A stretch of 64,000 bases of DNA from Chitinophaga pinensis. GTDB lineage: Bacteria > Bacteroidota > Bacteroidia > Flavobacteriales_D > Crocinitomicaceae. The number at the start of each line of letters is the position of its first letter. Positions within the stretch are counted from its first letter, which is position 1. The notes beneath the pieces were generated by a model that saw only the letters and a program-made list of their open reading frames with translations, made no database searches and was not told the origin of the DNA. The translations under genes and the position numbers were made by a program. Location: positions 20,526 to 84,525 of the forward strand of contig CAMAZP010000012.1 of NCBI GenBank assembly GCA_945863605.1, read 5' to 3'. Positions 37,861 through 47,258 of this stretch are shown piece by piece.

Positions 37861-38886
37861 TTAATCTTTTATTAAGAACTGATATTTATCGATGTTTTTC
37901 AATGCGATACTTGTACCTCTTGCAACTGCACGAAGTGGATCTTCAGCAATATGAACTGGTAATTTTGTTTTAGCTGAAATACGTTTGTCTAATCCACGAA
38001 GCATCGAACCTCCACCAGCCAGGTAAATACCTGTTTTATATATATCTGCTGATAATTCAGGTGGTGTCATTTCTAATGCGCTTAGAATAGCTTCCTCGAT
38101 TTTAGAAATGGTTTTATCTAAAGCTTGTGCAACTTCAACATATGAAACCATAATTTCTTTTGGAATACCTGTCATTAAATCTCGACCACGAACTGCAAAA
38201 TCTGCGGGAGGATCGTCTAATTCTGGCAAGGCTGCTCCTACTTCAATTTTAATTTGTTCAGCTGTTCGCTCCCCAACCAAAATATTGTGTTGACGTCGCA
38301 TATATTCTTCAATATCATTTGTAAAATCATCACCAGCGATACGAATTGATTTATCACAAACGATTCCTCCTAAAGCAATGACTGCAATCTCAGAAGTACC
38401 TCCACCTATATCGATGATCATATTTCCCATTGGTTCTTCCACGTCGATACCAATACCGATTGCTGCTGCCATTGGTTCATGTATTAAATATACCTCTTTT
38501 GCCCCAGCATGTTCTGCAGAGTCCCTTACAGCACGTTTTTCAACTTCAGTAATTCCAGAAGGAATACAAATTACCATTCTTAAAGTAGGATTAAACAAAC
38601 TTCTACCTGGATTAATCATTTTAATCATTCCACGAATCATTTGTTCTGCACTTTGGAAATCAGCAATAACCCCATCTTTTAATGGTCGAACCGTTTCGAT
38701 TAATTTATGTGTCTTTCCGTGCATTTGCTGTGCCTTCTTCCCGATGGCTACAATTTTTCCTGTTTGGATATCTTTTGCAACAATTGATGGTTCATCAACC
38801 ACAACTTTATCATTCCATATGATAAGCGTATTGGCCGTTCCAAGGTCAATTGCAATTTCTTGAGTTAAAAAGCTAAATAATCCCAT
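37861..38886 (-). CDS. mreB: Rod shape-determining protein MreB
   Basis: A 341-residue bacterial actin that guides lateral wall synthesis. Nucleotide-binding motifs of the actin fold are clear: phosphate-1 AIDLGTANTLI (residues 12-22), phosphate-2 NMIIDIGGGTSEIAVI, and the adenosine motif IYLAGGGSMLRGLDKRI. MRRQHNILVGERTAEQIK is characteristic. It follows purH by 83 nt, as in many Bacteroidota. Its start has a strong Shine-Dalgarno, which is rare here. The normal next genes (mreC, mreD, mrdA, rodA) are absent. Confidence 0.96.
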   Translation of the reverse strand: MGLFSFLTQEIAIDLGTANTLIIWNDKVVVDEPSIVAKDIQTGKIVAIGKKAQQMHGKTHKLIETVRPLKDGVIADFQSAEQMIRGMIKMINPGRSLFNPTLRMVICIPSGITEVEKRAVRDSAEHAGAKEVYLIHEPMAAAIGIGIDVEEPMGNMIIDIGGGTSEIAVIALGGIVCDKSIRIAGDDFTNDIEEYMRRQHNILVGERTAEQIKIEVGAALPELDDPPADFAVRGRDLMTGIPKEIMVSYVEVAQALDKTISKIEEAILSALEMTPPELSADIYKTGIYLAGGGSMLRGLDKRISAKTKLPVHIAEDPLRAVARGTSIALKNIDKYQFLIKD

Positions 38887-38895
38887 TTTTGAGTT

Positions 38896-38903
38896 CCCTC
38901 CTT
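38896..38903 (-). promoter_or_regulatory. Strong Shine-Dalgarno AAGGAGGG of mreB
   Basis: On the minus strand AAGGAGGG lies 9 nt before the mreB ATG and fixes that start. Almost no other gene in the window has a recognisable Shine-Dalgarno, so mreB translation may be under different control. Confidence 0.75.
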
Positions 38904-38969
38904 AAAATTATCGTAAGTTTATTCGCAGAACACGATAAAAAGTTACAATTATTTGTAAATGTACAAAAA

Positions 38970-40499
38970 TTAATGTTTGAAATGACGAACACCTGTAAAA
39001 ACCATTTTCATTTTATGTAAATTGCAGTAATCGATAGAAAGTTGATCTTTCACTGAACCTCCTGGTTGAATTACAGTATCAATTCCTTCGTTGTGCGCAA
39101 TCTCCACGCAGTCAGGAAACGGGAAAAATGCATCACTCGCCATCACAGCACCCTTCAGCTCGAAGTTGAAAGATTTCGCTTTATGAATCGCTTGGTTCAA
39201 AGCGTCCACACGTGAAGTTTGACCTGTTCCACTTGCTAGTAATTGACCATTTTTTGCAAGGATAATTGTATTTGATTTTGTGTGTTTTACCAATTTATTA
39301 GCAAAAATTAAATCTTCAATTTCTTGTTCGCTAGGAGAAAGATTTGTAATTACTTGAAGGTCTGCTTTACCTTCCGAAACAGAATCGCGGTCTTGCATCA
39401 AAATGCCATTCAAAATCGAACGGTATTGAACAGCAGGTAAAACTGTTTCTTTTTGAATTAAAATGATTCTATTTTTTTTTGATTTTAAAATTTCCAAAGC
39501 CACCTCGCTGTATCCTGGTGCGATTAAGACTTCACAAAATAAATCGTTGATTAAACTAGCTGTTTCTTCCTCGATGAATGCATTTGAAATCAATATTCCA
39601 CCGAAAGCACTTACAGGATCAGCTGCTAAAGCTTTCTCGTAAGCTTCTTTTATAGTTGGTCGCGTAGCTATACCACACGCATTGTTGTGTTTTAAAATAG
39701 CAAAAGTTGGTCCATCCGTTGTAAATTCTTGCATCAAAGCCACAGCGGCGTCAACGTCTAATAAGTTATTGTATGATAATTCTTTACCATGTAATTTATC
39801 GAAAATCGCATCTAAATCTCCGTAGAATTTTCCATGTTGATGTGGATTTTCTCCGTAACGTAAGGATTCATTTTTTTCTTCACTCAATTTCAAATAAGGC
39901 GAATCGTTGCTTAAGAAATAGTTGTGAATCATTGTATCGTAATGCGATGAAATGTGGAATGCTTCACCGGCAAAGGTTCTGCGTTGTTCCAAAGTCGTCG
40001 CGCCATTTTGAGCTTTCAGTATTTCCAACAAAGAATCGTATTGTTTCACAGTTGGAATAATAACCACATCATTGTAATTTTTCGCTGCGGCGCGAATCAA
40101 TGAAATTCCTCCAATGTCAATTTTTTCAATAATAGCCTCGTGACTTGCACCTGAAGCAACTGTTTCTTCGAATGGATACAAATCCACAATAACTAAATCG
40201 ATTTGAGGAATATCGTGCGTTGCCAAAGCTTCTTGATCTTCTGCAAGACTTCTCCTATTTAAAATTCCACCAAAAATCTTCGGATGTAATGTTTTCACAC
40301 GACCACCTAAAATCTCAGGAAAACTTGTCAAGGTTTCAACAGTTGTAATAGGAATATTCAATGCTTCGATAAAAGCTTGCGTTCCTCCTGTGGAATAGAT
40401 AGTTACTTTATTATTATGCAACTCTTTTACAAGTTCTTCCAGCCCGTCTTTATAATAAACAGAAATTAAGGCTGAATTAATGGTTTTTAATGTGTTCAT
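38970..40499 (-). CDS. purH: Bifunctional AICAR formyltransferase / IMP cyclohydrolase
   Basis: Catalyses the last two steps of IMP synthesis. The N-terminal MGS-like cyclohydrolase domain starts TINSALISVYYKDGLEELV, with TVETLTSFPEILGGRVKTLHP; the C-terminal transformylase has LRYGENPHQHGKFYG, AILKHNNACGIATRP and MASDAFFPFPDCVEIAH. I chose ATG at 40499 (MNTLKTINSAL, 509 residues) over an upstream in-frame TTG at 40514: it fits the family's N-terminus and lies 20 nt after a TACCTTTG promoter box that the longer start would nearly touch. Confidence 0.95.
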   Translation of the reverse strand: MNTLKTINSALISVYYKDGLEELVKELHNNKVTIYSTGGTQAFIEALNIPITTVETLTSFPEILGGRVKTLHPKIFGGILNRRSLAEDQEALATHDIPQIDLVIVDLYPFEETVASGASHEAIIEKIDIGGISLIRAAAKNYNDVVIIPTVKQYDSLLEILKAQNGATTLEQRRTFAGEAFHISSHYDTMIHNYFLSNDSPYLKLSEEKNESLRYGENPHQHGKFYGDLDAIFDKLHGKELSYNNLLDVDAAVALMQEFTTDGPTFAILKHNNACGIATRPTIKEAYEKALAADPVSAFGGILISNAFIEEETASLINDLFCEVLIAPGYSEVALEILKSKKNRIILIQKETVLPAVQYRSILNGILMQDRDSVSEGKADLQVITNLSPSEQEIEDLIFANKLVKHTKSNTIILAKNGQLLASGTGQTSRVDALNQAIHKAKSFNFELKGAVMASDAFFPFPDCVEIAHNEGIDTVIQPGGSVKDQLSIDYCNLHKMKMVFTGVRHFKH

Positions 40500-40518
40500 A
40501 TTTTGAAAAAACAAGCTG

Positions 40519-40526
40519 CAAAGGTA
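40519..40526 (-). promoter_or_regulatory. Candidate -7 box TACCTTTG for purH-mreB
   Basis: Exact TAnnTTTG on the minus strand, 19 nt before the preferred purH ATG. Supports the shorter purH start. Confidence 0.45.
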
Positions 40527-40623
40527 GTGTTTATTTTATAGGTGTTTGCTCAATGCTCAACATAATTAGTTTATAATCCTCTTTTCAGAGGAAGAATTAA
40601 ATTAGTATTGGTTTCAATGAAAA

Positions 40624-42042
40624 TCAATCAACGTAACTTAATTTTAACATATTTGAATTACCTAAATCTTCTAGCGGAATAGATGCTATGTTAATTACTA
40701 AGTCACCTTGTTCTAAATATCCCTCAGATTTCATTATGTATTTAATATCTGCAATTGTATGGTCTGTGCTGATGTGTTTGTTGTAATAAAATGCACGCAC
40801 ACCCCACACTAAATTTAATTGAGTTATAATATTTATATTACTTGTAAAAACATAAATATTTGTGTTTGGTCGCTGAGATGCAGTTTTATATGCAGTATAA
40901 CCAGAAAATGACATTGTAATTATTGCTTTAGCATCAACACGTTGAGATAAACGACAAGCATTAAAACAGATTGAATCTGAAATGAAACGATTTTGATCTC
41001 GTTCTGGTAACTCTTCTTTGTTGTATATGCCCGGATGTGTTTCCATTTCTTTGATAATGTTTGCCATGGTTTTAATCACTTCGACTGGATATTTACCAAC
41101 TGAAGTCTCCCCTGAGAGCATTACTGCATCAGCACCATCTAAAACAGCATTTGCTACATCATTAACTTCTGCGCGTGATGGTGACATACTGGTGATCATT
41201 GATTCCATCATTTGAGTAGCAACAATTACAGGTTTTGCGTGATGGATACATTTTTTAATCAACATTTTTTGAATTAAAGGAACGTTTTGAAAAGGAATTT
41301 CAACTCCTAAATCACCACGTGCAACCATTATAGCATCAGTTTCTTTTATAATATCGTCAATATTATTTAATGCCTCCGGTTTTTCAATTTTAGCAATAAC
41401 TTTTGCATGGTGTTTTTGATTTGCAATTATATGTTTTAATTCGATAATATCTCTAGCTGAACGAACAAAAGATAATCCGATCCAATCTACATTTTGTTCA
41501 ATTGCAAAATCTAAATCTAAACGGTCTTTTTCAGTTAAAGATGGCATAGATATATTCGTATTTGGAAAATTAACACCTTTTTTAGATGCCAAAATTCCAC
41601 CTTGAATTATAAGACAAGTAATAGTTGAGTGACCATCCGTTTTGATAACTTCTAGAACAATTTTTCCATCATCTAATAAGATGCGTTCACCCGTAGAAAC
41701 ATCTTTTGGAAGTTGGGTGTAATTAATTGAAAAACGTTCAGTATTTCCAATTACTTTTTCAACAATAATTTTGATTTCATTACCTACTTCAAGAAAAACA
41801 CCATTGTTTTCCATTTCATTAGTTCGAATTTTTGGACCTTGTAAATCAGCAAGTAATGCAACGTTAAGACCCAATTCATTGTTTAATTCATTAATATATT
41901 TTACTGCTAATGCATGGTCTTCATAAGTGCCATGTGAAAAGTTTAATCGGCACACATTTAAACCACTTAAAATCATTTTTCTTAATACATCTTTATTTAA
42001 AGTTGCAGGTCCAATTGTTGCAACAATTTTTGTTTTTTTCAT
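40624..42042 (-). CDS. pyk: Pyruvate kinase
   Basis: Last step of glycolysis (PEP + ADP to pyruvate + ATP). The 472-residue protein has the A, B and C domains: KIVATIGPATLNKDVLRKM and CRLNFSHGTYEDH at the N-terminus, the catalytic KVIAKIEKPEALNNIDDII and MVARGDLGVEIP, VATQMMESMITSMSPSRAE, and SGETSVGKYPVEVIKTM. A shortened C-terminal effector domain follows. It lies 32 nt after the IPExxxVDY gene, a pair conserved in the phylum. Confidence 0.97.
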   Translation of the reverse strand: MKKTKIVATIGPATLNKDVLRKMILSGLNVCRLNFSHGTYEDHALAVKYINELNNELGLNVALLADLQGPKIRTNEMENNGVFLEVGNEIKIIVEKVIGNTERFSINYTQLPKDVSTGERILLDDGKIVLEVIKTDGHSTITCLIIQGGILASKKGVNFPNTNISMPSLTEKDRLDLDFAIEQNVDWIGLSFVRSARDIIELKHIIANQKHHAKVIAKIEKPEALNNIDDIIKETDAIMVARGDLGVEIPFQNVPLIQKMLIKKCIHHAKPVIVATQMMESMITSMSPSRAEVNDVANAVLDGADAVMLSGETSVGKYPVEVIKTMANIIKEMETHPGIYNKEELPERDQNRFISDSICFNACRLSQRVDAKAIITMSFSGYTAYKTASQRPNTNIYVFTSNINIITQLNLVWGVRAFYYNKHISTDHTIADIKYIMKSEGYLEQGDLVINIASIPLEDLGNSNMLKLSYVD

Positions 42043-42074
42043 GTTTTATGTTTTTTCACTTAATTATTTGAAAT

Positions 42075-42503
42075 TTACTCATTTAGGTGCTCGATAAATT
42101 CTAATTCATCGGTTTCTAATGCAAAAACAGCAACAATTGCATTGATTGTTCTTATTTCAGTCAGTAACTTTTCCTCTGAATATTTGTTATTATTCTTTAG
42201 ACAAAAAAAATAATCAGCAAAATACTTGTCACTTTCTAATAATTTTAATTCTTGTTTATTCCTAATTAGGTAAAATTTTGTCAAACTTTCTTCATCAAAA
42301 TAATAATAATAAGAAAATGCGTTATCTGTTTTTGTTTTTTTATCCTCGACGATTAATTTTTCACTTTTTTTTTCAAATTGAATAAAAAGTTTAGAATTGA
42401 GTTCCCATGCTAAACGATAATCTATAGAAGCTGATGAAATTCCAAAAACCTCAATATCGAGCTCATTTTCAAAAATTAATTGATGTTTTTTTATTTTGGT
42501 CAT
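42075..42503 (-). CDS. IPExxxVDY family protein
   Basis: A 142-residue cytoplasmic protein of the Bacteroidota-specific IPExxxVDY family, which normally precedes pyk. The family core is recognisable: FGISSASIDYRLAWELN near residues 19-35 (the name motif is degenerate here, with SSASIDY), and a tyrosine-rich YYYYFDEES segment. The function is unknown. TAAATTTG lies on the minus strand only 7 nt before the start, which would give an almost leaderless transcript if used. Confidence 0.82.
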   Translation of the reverse strand: MTKIKKHQLIFENELDIEVFGISSASIDYRLAWELNSKLFIQFEKKSEKLIVEDKKTKTDNAFSYYYYFDEESLTKFYLIRNKQELKLLESDKYFADYFFCLKNNNKYSEEKLLTEIRTINAIVAVFALETDELEFIEHLNE

Positions 42504-42622
42504 CTGATTACAAATTTAGTTATTTAAAAATTTGATTCGTGAATAGTTTGTTAACGAAGCATTATTTTTTAAAAAAAATAAAATCTTATTTAAAAATATT
42601 CAATTTAGTACATGAATTTAGT

Positions 42623-42630
42623 TAATTTTG
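42623..42630 (+). promoter_or_regulatory. Candidate -7 box TAATTTTG
   Basis: Exact TAnnTTTG match ending 25 nt before the start of the outer-membrane protein gene; no clear -33 box. Confidence 0.45.
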
Positions 42631-42655
42631 TCGTCTTAAATTTTAGAGTTTTTCA

Positions 42656-43363
42656 ATGTCGTATCTAGTTCGGTCGATTCTTGTAGTTAGTTTATTCTTA
42701 AACCACTTTGTTTGGGCACAACCCTCCAAGATAATAAATAATAAGGATAGTTATAACATTATGTTTGGTACATCTTGGGTTATGCTTGACGATGATGGGT
42801 TAGGAGTAAATCCTTTTAATTTTGGTCAATTTCATTCTTTGTTGTTTCCAACTCGTGTTTTTTTCGATAAATACATTTACCAAGGATGGAGTGTTGAGGG
42901 TGCTGGCGCATTTTCTAAATATGATCCCGAAAAATTAGTGAATGATTCTTTGGGAATTAATGGTAGCTTGTTTTCTTTTGATGCAAACATTAAATATAGT
43001 GCATACAAACTTTTAGGAAGTGGTGTTATTGACCCTTACATTGGACTTGGGCTTGGTGCAACAGTTCGTTCTTTGGACACAAGAAACACAGCAAAGGCAT
43101 TTTCTCCAACAGCAAATGTTACTTTAGGTATAAATTTATGGGTTTCAAATAACTTTGGATTTCAGTTTCAGTCAGCAGGAAAATTTGGATTAACAGATTT
43201 TTTTAAAACTTCTGATTATTTCCAACATACAGCTGGAATTGTAATAAGAATTGAAAAAGCCGATGGTTCTAAAAGTGATTTTGGCAAGTCCAAGTACAAT
43301 GTCAAAAAGAAACATGGCAAGATAAAAATCAAAGGTGGAGGTAAAAAACCAAAAGAATCCTAA
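42656..43363 (+). CDS. OmpA-like outer-membrane beta-barrel protein
   Basis: A 235-residue protein with a signal peptide (cleavage near residue 21, VWAQ) and alternating amphipathic strands of an eight-strand barrel: YNIMFGTSWVMLDDDG, GWSVEGAGAFSKY, DPYIGLGLGATVRSL, NVTLGINLWVSNNFGFQFQS and HTAGIVIRIEK. The C-terminus is strongly basic (KKKHGKIKIKGGGKKPKES) and not barrel-like; it may be periplasmic. The barrel ends resemble Bacteroidota porin/OmpA N-domains. The precise role is unknown. Its stop overlaps the convergent next gene by 4 bases. Confidence 0.75.
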   Translation: MSYLVRSILVVSLFLNHFVWAQPSKIINNKDSYNIMFGTSWVMLDDDGLGVNPFNFGQFHSLLFPTRVFFDKYIYQGWSVEGAGAFSKYDPEKLVNDSLGINGSLFSFDANIKYSAYKLLGSGVIDPYIGLGLGATVRSLDTRNTAKAFSPTANVTLGINLWVSNNFGFQFQSAGKFGLTDFFKTSDYFQHTAGIVIRIEKADGSKSDFGKSKYNVKKKHGKIKIKGGGKKPKES

Positions 43364-43734
43364 GAATTTTTAATTCTGAATCGCTTTATTGTTTTTTGTT
43401 CATTAGTTTGAATACCAAAAAAATATTCTCCATCTGGGATTGAATTACTATCAAATCGAACAATATGCCCCCCTTTTGTAAAGATTTCATTACGGATTTC
43501 TACCACTTTATTCTCTTGCTTCCATATACAGAAAACAACATTCATATCGCTGGGAGTGATGAAATAGAATTCAATTAAACCATCAACTATATTTTTTTCT
43601 AAGCTATATAATGTGCAATACGCAGCTTGATTTACTGCACCTCGATTCATACGTTTTAACATCATTCTGTAAAGTATAAATGCAACCAAAATCCCTAAGG
43701 TTACTATCATTATATTAATTATCTTTTCTATCAT
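43360..43734 (-). CDS. Small single-helix membrane protein, unrecognised
   Basis: I do not recognise this 124-residue protein. One N-terminal membrane helix (about 5-24, IINIMIVTLGILVAFILYRM) is followed by a basic patch and a beta-rich domain (LIEFYFITPSDMNVVFCIW, GGHIVRFDSNSIPDGEYFFGIQ) that could be an immunoglobulin-like sandwich, as in T9SS-type beta domains. It starts 1 nt after the stop of the DUF493 gene, so the two form an operon. Real-gene status is supported by that spacing and by hydrophobic/beta composition. Confidence 0.65.
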   Translation of the reverse strand: MIEKIINIMIVTLGILVAFILYRMMLKRMNRGAVNQAAYCTLYSLEKNIVDGLIEFYFITPSDMNVVFCIWKQENKVVEIRNEIFTKGGHIVRFDSNSIPDGEYFFGIQTNEQKTIKRFRIKNS

Positions 43735-43735
43735 T

Positions 43736-43999
43736 TTATAAAGAGATTATTCCTTCAATTTTAATTGCTTTCTCATAAATTTCAACTATAGAATCTCCCG
43801 ATAACATGACTTCTTTTACACTCACACTCACATATTTTCCTTTATTGGAAGTATGGTAAGAAATGGTTGCATTTTCGTCAAATAAAGCAGAAACTTGTCC
43901 CATTTTCTCATTGTCGTTCGGAACAATGAATTTAAACAAATATACACTTGGCCATTCCAAAGTTGCTAATTGTGACCTTAAATTTTCAAAATCTTTCAC
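43736..43999 (-). CDS. DUF493 (YbeD-like) protein
   Basis: An 87-residue ferredoxin-like alpha/beta protein of the DUF493 family: VYLFKFIVPNDNEKMGQVSALF, then SNKGKYVSVSVKEVMLSGDSIVEIYEKA. The length matches the family. E. coli YbeD has this fold but no settled function; an ACT-like regulatory role is often suggested. Operon with the small membrane protein downstream. Confidence 0.82.
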   Translation of the reverse strand: MKDFENLRSQLATLEWPSVYLFKFIVPNDNEKMGQVSALFDENATISYHTSNKGKYVSVSVKEVMLSGDSIVEIYEKAIKIEGIISL

Positions 44000-44056
44000 A
44001 TTACAAAGTTAGCTAACGAATCCACGTATTGACAAGTAAATTGTATTTTTGTTTGA

Positions 44057-44812
44057 ATGAAAACTTTCTCAATCGCTTTATTTATTCCTTTAATTCTATT
44101 GATTTCGATAGGATTGGCAGTTGAGAATTTTACTGAAGAACCAAAAAAGAAATCTAAGATAGAGTTTCAAAGCCCTGATATTGTGTATGATTGCAGTTAT
44201 TTTAAAACTCATTTTTATCACGATTCATTAAATAATCACTTAGATGAATACCATTCTATTTCTGAAAAACAAGGAATACAACCTGTTAAAAATGAAAGTG
44301 AATTTCACACACATCTTGTAAATAAGAAACTGGTAAAAGTGAAAACTTCAAATTTTTTCTATTTAGATAGTTTAAATTATTCTTTCCCAGTTTTAACTCC
44401 AGTTACCAAAAAATTCTTAGATACTGTCGGGGCTCGATTTAATCGATTGATAGATAAAACACATTTAAAAGGTAGTAAATTAATAGTAACCTCTTTAACA
44501 AGGACTACTTCTACTGTCGAGCGTTTGGTACGTGTGAATCGAAATGCTTCACTTCGAAGCCCACATTTAAATGGAAATAGTTTTGATTTGTCATTTAACC
44601 ATTTCATCTTCCGTGGAAAAAACGACCCTTGTAACTTGTTAATTCTTCAAGAAACAATTTCAAAAGTACTTTACGATTTAAGGGAAGAAAAAAAATGCTG
44701 GGTCACTTTTGAGATCCGACAACAATGCTTACATGTGGTTGCAAGAAAACTAAATGATTCAGCAAGTAATGGAGATTTAAAAGATTTCAAATCGCTATTT
44801 TTGCACCGATGA
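44057..44812 (+). CDS. DUF5715 protein, M15 peptidase-like
   Basis: A 251-residue exported or anchored protein (hydrophobic N-terminus, residues 4-21). The second half has the metal site of the M15 D-Ala-D-Ala carboxypeptidase/endolysin family: H170 and D177 in SPHLNGNSFDLSF, then E219 and H226 in FEIRQQCLHVVAR. With the LTRT segment (147-150) before them, this matches DUF5715. A peptidoglycan-trimming role in the periplasm is inferred. It overlaps the next gene by ATGA. Confidence 0.8.
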   Translation: MKTFSIALFIPLILLISIGLAVENFTEEPKKKSKIEFQSPDIVYDCSYFKTHFYHDSLNNHLDEYHSISEKQGIQPVKNESEFHTHLVNKKLVKVKTSNFFYLDSLNYSFPVLTPVTKKFLDTVGARFNRLIDKTHLKGSKLIVTSLTRTTSTVERLVRVNRNASLRSPHLNGNSFDLSFNHFIFRGKNDPCNLLILQETISKVLYDLREEKKCWVTFEIRQQCLHVVARKLNDSASNGDLKDFKSLFLHR

Positions 44813-47256
44813 AATTATTGATTTCCATACTTTTCGTTTTCTTTTCTTTATCGTTTTTTGCTCAAAGGGTAATGAATGCCCTTCCTATAAACGAAAAAAT
44901 AATCATTGATGGCATTTTAAATGAAGAAGCATGGAAAAATGCCAACTTTACTTCTGATTTTACTCAGATTCGACCAATTCCTGGAAAAGCCTCTCCGAAA
45001 GAAACGAAAGTAGCTATTCTTTACTCTGCAGATGCCATTTACATTAGTGCAATTTGTTATGATCATCCAGATTCTATTTCTCAAGTGCTTTCTTTGCGTG
45101 ATGATTATAATGCCAACCTTGATGTATTTGGAATTTTCCTCGATACTTATAATGACAATCAAAATGGATTTTATTTTGGAATTACAAGCAAAGGAGTACA
45201 ATTAGATGCAAAAATCATTTCTTTAGATTTCAATGATCAACTCAATTTGGTTTGGAACAGTGCTGTTAAAATTACAGAAAACGCTTGGATTGCTGAACTT
45301 GCTATTCCTTATTCAGCTATTCGATTTCCTAAAAAAGATGTTCAAGAATGGGGTATCAATTTTTCACGTCAAATTAGTCGCTATAGAGAGGAATCTACCT
45401 GGGTTCCAGTAAATCCAGACATTGAAAATTACTTACTCGAAAGTGGCGATGTTGTCGGAATTAAAAACATTGAACCACCTTTACGATTGGCTATTATGCC
45501 ATATGTTTCTGCGTATGTAAACCATTCGAAAGAAAGTGGATTTTCGCGTTCCTTAAATGGAGGAATGGACATCAAATACGGAATTAATGAAGCACTTACA
45601 CTTGATGTAACTTTAATTCCTGATTTCGGACAAGTTGTTTTTGATCAACAAGTTTTGAATATTAGTCCTTTTGAAATACAATTCAATGAGAACAGACAAT
45701 TTTTCACGGAGGGAACAGAATTATTTAACAAAGCTGGTTTGTTTTACAGTCGAAGAGTGGGTGTACAAAATTCAGGACAAATCAATGTTTACTTGGACAC
45801 AAATGAACGACTAGTGGAAGCACCTGGACCTGCTCAATTATACAATGCAAGTAAACTTTCTGGAAGATTTAAAAATGGATTGGGTATTGGCGTTTTTAAT
45901 GGAATTTCGGCAGCACGGATTGCAAAAATTGTGAATGATTCAACAAATGAGGAACGAGAAGTTACCTATACACCTTTGACCAATTATAATGTTCTTGTAT
46001 TGGATCAAAACCTTAAAAATAATAGCTCTATTACTTTCACAAATACTAATGTTTGGCGAGCTGGAACTTTCCAAGATGCCAATGTGACAGGATTGAATTT
46101 TAATTTTAACACAAAAGATAATACTTATAATTTCTCAGGAGGATCTGCACTTTCAGCTATTAGGGATATTTACAAAGCAAAATTTGGTCATAACTTAAAT
46201 TTTTTCGCTGGAAAGGTTCGCGGTAATTTCATTTTTGGCACCTTTTATTTGGAAGAATCGAACACTTACGATCCAAATGATTTAGGATTTAATACTGTTA
46301 ATAATCGACGAATTTTAGACATTAACTTTGGTTATCGAAATTTTAAACCAAAATGGAAAAAACTAAACAAAATAGTAGCAAACACCTCCATATCATATAA
46401 CCGTTTGTACAATCCAAATGTATACACAGCTACTTATTATAATTCAAATCTTACATTGGTTTCAAAAACGTTTGATGCAGCAGGGATTCGTTTGAATGGT
46501 TTGTTTACAGAATTCAATGATTATTTTGAATCTAGAAATGGGCAGTTGTTTATAGCACCTCGCTGGAGAACTATTGGAGGTTGGATTTCATCTAACTATC
46601 AGAAAAAGTTTGCAATAGACGCTGGTTTGAATTATGTTTTTATTGATAGAGACGATTGGTCGGAATATGATTATTATATTACCCCTCGTTTTCGTTTAAG
46701 TGATCGTATTTTCTTAATTCCAAGTTGGTCACAAACTTTTCAATTTAATTCGCAAGGTTATGCGTTTCCTTTCGGAGTTCCAATCGTAGATACTATAAAT
46801 GAATCAATCTTTGGAAAAAGAGACCGAATTAATTCTATAAGCAGTATAAGTTTAGATTATAATATGACTAATAGAATGGGATTGACTTTCCGAATGAGAC
46901 ATTATCGCTCCGTTTTAATTTATGAATCTTTTTATACACTTCAAGAAGACGGTCGTTTAGAAGAGCTTCCAACCTATACTGGATCAGATGCTGATGGAAA
47001 ATCGGCCTACAATGTTAATTACAATGCGTTTACAATTGATTTACAATATCGTTGGGTTTTCCTACCAGGTTCGGAAATTAATGTTGTTTGGAAGAATTCA
47101 ATTTTTACGCAAGATAAACGCGTGGATGACTTATTTTGGCAAAATTTCTCAAGCACTTTAAATAATGGGCCAACGAATAGTTTTTCGATGAAAGTAATTT
47201 ATTGGCTTGATGCTCAGTACCTTAAAGGCTTAAGTAGAAAAAAGAAAGTAATCTAA
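44809..47256 (+). CDS. DUF5916 outer-membrane protein with CBM9-like domain
   Basis: An 815-residue exported protein. The signal peptide (about 1-18, FFAQ) is followed by a carbohydrate-binding family 9-like domain (about 20-220: IDGILNEEAWKNANFTSDFTQ and LDVFGIFLDTYNDNQNGFYFG), then a DUF5916 beta-barrel-like body ending in a terminal strand. Typical blocks are PDFGQVVFDQQVLNISPFE and FFTEGTELF. Members are common, poorly characterised outer-membrane proteins of Bacteroidota. Coupled to the DUF5715 gene by a 4-base overlap. Confidence 0.85.
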   Translation: MKLLISILFVFFSLSFFAQRVMNALPINEKIIIDGILNEEAWKNANFTSDFTQIRPIPGKASPKETKVAILYSADAIYISAICYDHPDSISQVLSLRDDYNANLDVFGIFLDTYNDNQNGFYFGITSKGVQLDAKIISLDFNDQLNLVWNSAVKITENAWIAELAIPYSAIRFPKKDVQEWGINFSRQISRYREESTWVPVNPDIENYLLESGDVVGIKNIEPPLRLAIMPYVSAYVNHSKESGFSRSLNGGMDIKYGINEALTLDVTLIPDFGQVVFDQQVLNISPFEIQFNENRQFFTEGTELFNKAGLFYSRRVGVQNSGQINVYLDTNERLVEAPGPAQLYNASKLSGRFKNGLGIGVFNGISAARIAKIVNDSTNEEREVTYTPLTNYNVLVLDQNLKNNSSITFTNTNVWRAGTFQDANVTGLNFNFNTKDNTYNFSGGSALSAIRDIYKAKFGHNLNFFAGKVRGNFIFGTFYLEESNTYDPNDLGFNTVNNRRILDINFGYRNFKPKWKKLNKIVANTSISYNRLYNPNVYTATYYNSNLTLVSKTFDAAGIRLNGLFTEFNDYFESRNGQLFIAPRWRTIGGWISSNYQKKFAIDAGLNYVFIDRDDWSEYDYYITPRFRLSDRIFLIPSWSQTFQFNSQGYAFPFGVPIVDTINESIFGKRDRINSISSISLDYNMTNRMGLTFRMRHYRSVLIYESFYTLQEDGRLEELPTYTGSDADGKSAYNVNYNAFTIDLQYRWVFLPGSEINVVWKNSIFTQDKRVDDLFWQNFSSTLNNGPTNSFSMKVIYWLDAQYLKGLSRKKKVI

Positions 47257-47258
47257 AT

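Noticed and set aside
40500..40514. Longer purH start at an upstream TTG
   Set aside because: The ATG at 40499 fits the family N-terminus and the spacing to the TACCTTTG box.
43360..43363. Convergent 4-base overlap as a sign of a wrong gene call
   Set aside because: Stop codons of convergent genes often overlap; both genes have independent support.
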